From Carposina sasakii (Eukaryota > Arthropoda > Insecta > Lepidoptera > Carposinidae): a stretch of 64,000 bases of DNA. This document shows positions 60,301-64,000 of this stretch, in pieces (positions within the stretch are counted from its first letter, which is position 1; each line of letters begins with the position of its first letter). The notes under the pieces were generated by a model. That model did no database searches. It was given only the letters and a program-made list of their open reading frames with translations, and had not been told where the DNA came from. The position numbers were made by a program, and so were the translations under genes. Where the stretch lies: NCBI GenBank assembly GCA_014607495.2, contig CP053161.1:9867115-9931114 (forward strand). Reading direction: 5' to 3'.

Positions 60301-63300
60301 TTACCTATGACTTCGTCCGCGTGGACCACAGAATGTAGCTTTTTTGTACTCCCATTTGTACCTATAGAGTAAATAAAGCGTGGAGAGGTAACAAACAAAC
60401 AACCTTACTTTTTTATGACATTAGAAGCGATTCAAATACTATATAATATAGTTCTTTCCTTCTCTAGGGATCTTTAAACGCATACAGCACGGCAATGAAA
60501 ATATTAAAAGAAAAAGTGAATGCGGACATTCCGGCAGAGATATTGAATAATGTCGCCGCTTTGTACTACAGACTCGGCAACCTTACTGAAGCTAAGAGCT
60601 ACTTGGAGGAAGCTTTGGAAAGGTAAGGAAGTTAAAAAGCTCTTTTTAGACCAATATTTTTTTAAATCCAATAGTTTTGATTTTATTTTTACGGATTTTA
60701 TTGTCGTAAAATTGTCACTTAGCTCGTGCCTCGGAAAACGCGTTGGTCTTGCGCCTGTTGCAGTAGCATGACCTGCGAAACACGGATAAACAGATTTATC
60801 GACATTTAGCCTGTCAAAATACGATAAATATAGCCGCCATGTTGAATTTTGTATAGAGACGATACGATATCCACGATGCGTGGTCATGCTAGGGGGGCTG
60901 ATCTCACTCCGGTCGTGTCGGTTTACCGTCCCATCAGACTATGACAGTGAGGGAATAGAGAGTGCACCAGTGTTTTCGCACATACATGTGCACTAATATA
61001 ATATCTCCTGCGCATTTCGCTAATCTCCATTGAGATTAGTAGAGAAATTAAATACACCTTTTTTTCTAACTCTTAAATGAAAGAACATACCTACTTAAAT
61101 GGTACGTGTATTTTGCCTCCCCTATTATAGTACTACGGGACATATGGTTTAATTGTAGGGAGGCCTTTGCCCAACAATGAGAAATACACATTATTGTCAA
61201 CCTCACCTGCCCGTGGTACCCTGCTATTTAACTGACGGGGCTCTAACGCTGAATAGCTTATAATACCTATTTAGAGTGGCACGGAAACATTTCCTATTGG
61301 ATTCGCTAGATCGTTGTATTTGTGCCCGAAAAGCGGCGGTAGGCTCACCTCTTACCACGTGGTACTTGATAGGCTAACTGGTGAAAAGTGGGTGTGGAAT
61401 TTGCACACTTCTTCCCAACCTCTTTGGGGGATAATAGGCGTATGTATGAATGTAACTTATTGTTGTAGAGAAAAAGCAGATGCAGAAAACCTAGACTCGC
61501 AATACTACAACTCAATAGCTGTTACCACCATGTACAATTTGGCGAGGCTAAACGAAGCTTTGTGCGTTTACAATAAAGCCGAAAAACTTTACAAGGACAT
61601 TTTGAAGGAGCATCCTAATTACATTGACTGTTATTTAAGGTAAGACTAGTTGTGAAGTTAATAAAGCTCGAAAAGACAAACTTATGATTTACAGACCTTG
61701 AGAAATGAAGGTGGCTTAAAGCTTAGGTGACAGTACCCTCATGTAGGTACGCAAAACCACGCCCTCTTTACGGTGCCGTTATGTGAAATGTTCGTTCCGT
61801 CCGAAGGTCTACTATTTGACACCGCTATCCTAGGAAAGATTTACATAATAATGAGCCCATTTACTCCAAGAAAAAACCTAACCGCGTAAAAATTTATTTT
61901 GATTTAGTGTCACTCAACATGATCCTAATGTTACTTCTCATTAAGCTCTAATGCGACAAGCCATTTAGGCTCTAGACTTAGAGTACGTCAAAGAATTTAA
62001 TATATACACCCGAAAAATATAACCATCCTTTTAGCGCAGTTTGGTAAAAAATGTGTTTCAACAAATAACATTTAAGGGTTTCATGTCACGTCAATAGCTT
62101 TGACCACTTTTCAAAACCAGTAAACCTCATCCAACAGGCTTGGCTGTATGGCTCGAGACAAGGGCCAGATCTACGAAGCCTCCGATTGGTTCAAAGAGGC
62201 GTTGAATGTTAACACAGAACACCCGGACACATGGTCGTTACTGGGCAACCTGCATTTAGCGCAGCAGGAGTGGGGACCCGGACAGAAGAAGTTTGAGAGG
62301 ATCCTGCAGAATTCCTCCACTTCTACTGATGCTTATTCGCTTATTGCTCTGGGTAAGAGATGGTTATACTATGATTTATTTGTGTAGTCTAAAAAGTTCT
62401 AGTTTCGAATGCTAGTGAATGTATTGATATGCCGCTCGGTGTCCTCCCGCGCACGCACACACTCTCAATTATCGCGATCGCGCGGCTTCGGCTTTGCTAT
62501 TGCTTTTACGTAATCAGGGTATTGGTCGATTTTATAACACTAATATTGGTACTAGGGTGTAAATTGATCTGTTGTTTTAATAAAGTTAATTTAATCTAGC
62601 ATGCAATATATCTTGGGTATATTTGTGTGGTACCTCCACATTATTGCGTTGCATTAGTTTTTAGATGCAAGTCAAAGTCACACATCATGGTAAAAAGTCC
62701 GTTTTATAGAACTGCTTCTTATCTGATCTTTCCTGCAAATAATCAAATTAAGTCAAACATTAAGCCACTAGTGCCATCATTGTCTAAAGAGACTATTTAA
62801 TGAAACACACTCTACATACATGTTGTTTTTTATATTTTCTTATCCGATTTTGGTATAGTTTCCTTGATTATGCTACTATATTCCATATTTTTCGCAGGTA
62901 ATGTGTGGCTGCAAACTTTACACCAGCCGTGCCGCGAGAAAGACAGAGAGAAAAGACATCAAGAGCGAGCCCTCAGTATGTACAAACAAGTACTCAAGAA
63001 TGACCCTAAGAACATATGGGCGGCCAATGGCATCGGATGTGTTTTGGCACATAAGGTAAACAATATGTTTATATTGTTAATTTTAGTATTAAGAATGTTT
63101 ATATACCTCGGAACAGTTCCTTAGTCGACTCTTACGACATGTTCGAAGGACATACACATACACAAAGGGGGTACAGCTGAAGTATTCTAGTGAAACATTA
63201 GTACAGGCAAAACAGATGTCCTAACATTTCTTATTTACGGTTCCGTATTCATATTGTCATTAGCTAAGAACAAATTTATTAGATAGCTAAATTTGGCAAC

Positions 63301-63831
63301 CTTAATCAAAATTTAAATCTCTTCCCCTAAGATTAGGTTGAAACATAGTCAAGCCGCGTGGTGCCGGCAGGGTACAATTCGTACCACCCCATGTCTGCCC
63401 GTGGGTTCGGGATATAAGGAATTTCCGGGTAGTGGGCAGCAGCGCCTCTTGTGTTGACAACATAGTCCAAAATACAACTGCGATCACCAACCCGCCTGCC
63501 CAGCGTGGTGACTATGGGCAAATGCCCCCCATGGCAGTCTTGTGGCGTGCCCTGGGGCAGGCCTACGTCCAGCAGTGGACTGTAATAGGCTGATGACGAC
63601 ATGTTTTGTCGAAACATGTCGCTGATTTAATAATGTACCCAATAATAACATTATTGTACCGTGTTTGGAGCAAACAAATAATCATTTAATAAATAATCGC
63701 AGGGCTGTGTGATCGAGGCGCGAGATATATTCGCGCAGGTGCGAGAAGCGACCGCCGACTTCCCCGATGTTTGGATGAATATCGCACACATTTACGTTGA
63801 ACAGAAACAATACATCAATGCTATACAGATG
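51361..63831 (+). CDS. CTR9: CTR9, Paf1 complex TPR subunit (3' end outside window)
   Basis: Twelve exons: 51361-51402, 51486-51584, 51736-51975, 52616-52884, 53632-53827, 54814-55041, 55201-55407, 60468-60622, 61469-61639, 62138-62352, 62898-63055, 63703-63831. All introns are GT-AG and the phases agree, giving 703 residues with no stop; human CTR9 is about 1,170. Conserved blocks include [19 protein letters not shown] at the N-terminus, [84 protein letters not shown] and [11 protein letters not shown]. Repeated A/G-Y-F helices are the TPR scaffold that holds the Paf1 complex on RNA polymerase II for elongation and histone modification. The start ATG has an AAAATG context and a matching N-terminus. 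The acidic C-terminal part lies beyond 64000. The last exon ends at a GTAAG donor. Confidence 0.97.
52395..52590 (-). repeat. SINE copy in CTR9 intron 3
   Basis: AAGGTCTTGTGTCGTGGGTA, CTAGGCAACGGTATATAAAT and CATCCATGACTCGGAAACAA are the reverse complement of the body at 24080-24235. The tRNA-like head is missing. Confidence 0.7.
53396..53513 (+). repeat. SINE-like family C copy with (ATA)n tail, CTR9 intron 4
   Basis: GGTAGGTTCACCTTCACCAT, AACCTCTGTGGGGTATAGGC and an AATAATAATAAT tail match the layout of 61311-61447. Confidence 0.6.
54048..54790 (-). pseudogene. RTE-type LINE 3' end, antisense in CTR9 intron 5
   Basis: The minus-strand frame reads [35 protein letters not shown] and [16 protein letters not shown]. 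It then has a TGA where this family usually has Trp, and continues in frame as [29 protein letters not shown] and HKW before its natural stop near 54132. These are the hallmark C-terminal blocks of RTE-clade reverse transcriptases. An AATAAA-containing 3' UTR and an (ATT)n tail follow. 5'-truncated, with the one nonsense codon noted. Confidence 0.8.
55517..56098 (+). CDS. LINE ORF1 remnant with esterase-like segment
   Basis: The frame is open upstream of the first ATG to the truncation point, so the true N-terminus is missing. [16 protein letters not shown] carries the G-x-N-D block of SGNH/GDSL esterases, which occur in ORF1 of several CR1/L2-clade LINEs. A basic C-terminal part ([12 protein letters not shown]) could bind nucleic acid. 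The frame ends at TGA 56096-56098, overlapping ORF2. Function as an esterase is inferred from one motif only. Confidence 0.65.
   Translation: MSDATSFEILNYCTNFGKQLSSNDIVILSVGSNDKNPQILHNNLCLILNSLNKATVYLIPVNKSSYLNKYILNTNLKLWASYLPNCLFLNSDLTDMTGRSFVRLVCNRVNFLIDCADYENQFVNPKSIRDRLKLIKMHRNKNSLNRDTQIVKGNPKIGTIPYYFTSKKRLCSSQITDETKNGIESGIDFFRSQ
56079..58952 (+). CDS. LINE ORF2: AP endonuclease plus reverse transcriptase
   Basis: Open for about 958 codons. Endonuclease motifs in order: FHQNIQGL near 56110, CFTETFV (56203), VIVGDININ (56540), and GLSDHN with its His at 56724. Reverse transcriptase: [28 protein letters not shown] (Asp at 57831), [20 protein letters not shown] and FADD at 58116-58127. The C-terminal [12 protein letters not shown] block is typical of the CR1/L2 side of the jockey superfamily. 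No internal stop, so insertion is recent. There is no in-frame ATG before 56250, which lies inside the endonuclease; the frame opens just after TAG 56076-56078 in the +1 frame relative to ORF1. Expression by recoding, reinitiation or a lost start codon are alternatives. Confidence 0.9.
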   Translation, partial: TFFVPNEFVVFHQNIQGLLSKIPLLEVVLSDLAPKIDPDILCFTETFVKSGDERNIQMRNYELISSYSRNKKRGGSCIMVKKGIPFKCINNFDDLAVDSFFECCSALIPHSNILIVCIYRTPKKLKRLCNYFLNRLESLLHKYSLKYPRKKLVIVGDININTLVEDYSSKYLKDIIKNHCLNQHIHVPTREQSCIDHILSNIENANAIVLPLGLSDHNTAQLLEFKVKIKKRIPSLIFVFKRSYSRENILKFRNHLNNMTFSTVFEEPDLNTAFNTFYDQFCLFYRLCFPVNLVRINTKPYLNWITKGLRKSCKTKVNLRYKYYTRKTIQNKNNYLTYNKILKKCIIGAKKITNNKYVTNSQNIVKSTWNVINGELGTTNMDRYIDEINTNNTNISNPIKIADYFNNYFINLTNKTNNNILYTNSTKNLNNSIYLTPIDERYIIKTITMLNNTKSEGYDNICTKVIKECKVEISSVLTYLINLSMESGVFPEKLKHTIVKPLFKRGNRLLAENYRPIAIIPIFSKIFERVLHDKIMTFFTKYNIIKPEQFGFQKKKSTSLATFNLMKYILEYTNNKLYTTVLFFDMSNAFDFVSHELLLSKLNHNGIRGPALSLLKTYLEDRQQYVEVIQLNKKNYSQTYRSLPLTNKFGVPQGSVLGPLLFLLYINDLPEIIEHKSILFADDISVVVTSNKDIPFSDHELNINNTLTSIINWLDKNNLHININKSKFINFNSLNDKLNINYNGQCLTGVNNTLFLGININQELTWREQIDTICNKINRFTFALHNLTKIASKQTAITAYYAYIESILRYGLIIWGNGTNVKAVFIAQKKCIRAICGLAQDVSCRPYFREMGILPLPCFYIYEVCKFVKQNMSTYFVQSKDVTKRPNRYPNKLVLNTIQRTARFRKNCLCVCIKIYNNIPDQIKDLPINKFKTVLFRWLVLRTFYSIEEFYICKDTF
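59292..59331. repeat. Perfect 40-bp palindrome
   Basis: TTAACTTATAATGCAAACAA is followed directly by its exact complement, with no loop. It lies about 70 bp beyond the LINE 3' end. Confidence 0.9.
59486..59857 (-). mobile_element. Family B short DNA element, complete copy
   Basis: Ends TATACAGGCTGATTTTT and AAAAAAATACCCTGTATA are imperfect inverted repeats. The interior includes ACTTACTTTATTTCATGTAT and ACGTACCCTTCGTTAA, matching the copies at 1994 and 37019. About 372 bp, no ORF. Confidence 0.7.
59901..60130 (-). repeat. Repeat family E copy in CTR9 intron 7
   Basis: GTGCACGCTAAACTCAGAAA, CAGGTCCCACTTAACATATA, GGCTACTTTTTATCCCGGGA and CGCGGACGGAGTCGCGGGCG run to ACTAGT at 60130. This is the most complete copy of the family here. 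Confidence 0.75.
60700..61010 (-). repeat. Repeat family D, copy 2, with nested element
   Basis: Shares AAAATTGTCACTTAGCTCGT, CCGGTCGTGTCGG and CCGTCCCATC with 12718-13000. At 60765-60895 it is interrupted by a piece bounded by GCATGACC and GGTCATGC that contains ATAAATATAGCCGCCATGTT, related to the 25071-25548 element. Lies in CTR9 intron 8. Confidence 0.6.
61311..61447 (+). repeat. SINE-like family C copy in CTR9 intron 8
   Basis: TTGTGCCCGAAAAGCGGCGG, TAGGCTCACCTCTTACCACG and TTCCCAACCTCTTTGGGGGA end in GGCGTATGTATGAATG just 22 bp before the exon 9 boundary. It therefore forms the sequence beside the exon 9 acceptor. Confidence 0.7.
61640..62137 (+). other. CTR9 intron 9
   Basis: Contains a repeat shared with about 38220-38355 (AATGCGACAAGCCATTTAGG, CTCTAGA). 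No other feature recognised. Confidence 0.5.
63327..63600 (+). repeat. LINE or SINE 3' end repeat in CTR9 intron 11
   Basis: GC-rich block with GCAGGGTACAATTCGTACCA and CCCACGGGC-type motifs, ending CAGGCCTACGTCCAGCAGTG then GACTGTAATAGGCTGATGAC. The terminal motif recurs in shortened form near 9205 and 40225. ORFs on its minus strand are repeat artefacts. Confidence 0.6.
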
Positions 63832-64000
63832 GTAAGTTTTGTGTTATTATTTTGAAAATCGCAGTACGTTATGTGGATAGTTTAATAAGAATATGTAGAT
63901 ATTTATTGTTGAAATGTGTCATTTTTTACTGTATGTTATTGTAAGTTAACTCTGTAAGTTAGGGTACGGAGAGTCGTAAGATAGTCTACGGTGAGACGTA
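63832..64000 (+). other. CTR9 intron 12, start only
   Basis: Sequence after the GTAAG donor up to the window edge; no feature seen. Confidence 0.7.

Noticed and set aside
1..64000. CRISPR arrays, operons, riboswitches or bacterial features
   Set aside because: None seen; spliced genes and poly(A) signals show this is eukaryotic nuclear DNA.

Overview
This is animal nuclear DNA, most likely from a moth or butterfly (Lepidoptera). It is AT-rich, with intron-split genes, GT-AG splice sites and AATAAA signals. It is dense in repeats I associate with lepidopteran genomes: tRNA-like SINEs, fragments ending in GTAT runs, an ACTAGTGGACGCC family, piggyBac, hAT MITEs and non-LTR retrotransposon debris. 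The order is inferred; the species cannot be told from the sequence.

Region 1-43.6 kb is almost all mobile-element sediment. Landmarks are a CpG-rich PIF/Harbinger-type MITE (198-364), a 210-bp-arm foldback (2382-2943), an inverted pair of tRNA-like SINEs (5771-7265), palindromic TACAGGG MITEs (14822, 16384, 37643), and a complete but dead piggyBac with TTAA duplications and a nested hAT MITE (17480-21015). A fossil retroelement with a restriction-like-endonuclease signature is split by an element carrying exact 10-bp target duplications (24890-26851). A duplicated block has its second copy split by a LINE fossil that itself holds a hAT MITE (28013-33056). A lone splice-flanked exon matching phosphoserine aminotransferase lies at 42152-42244.

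Region 43.6-64 kb holds three host genes. A CD164/endolyn-like sialomucin (43634-45914, +, 3 exons) meets MUS81 (47331-49343, -, 3 exons) tail to tail, with poly(A) signals about 30 bp apart. MUS81 and CTR9 (from 51361, +, 12 exons visible, continuing past the window end) are head to head. Their shared 2-kb promoter interval is largely filled by a hAT MITE and a composite foldback element.

CTR9 introns carry an antisense RTE-type LINE tail, several SINEs, and in intron 7 a 3.7-kb CR1/L2-like LINE with an open endonuclease-reverse transcriptase frame. MUS81 (structure-specific DNA repair nuclease) and CTR9 (Paf1 complex) are housekeeping nuclear genes; CD164 is an endosomal/lysosomal membrane mucin. 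Nothing suggests they form a pathway. The most unusual content is the layered element architecture, the orphan exon and the element-filled bidirectional promoter.
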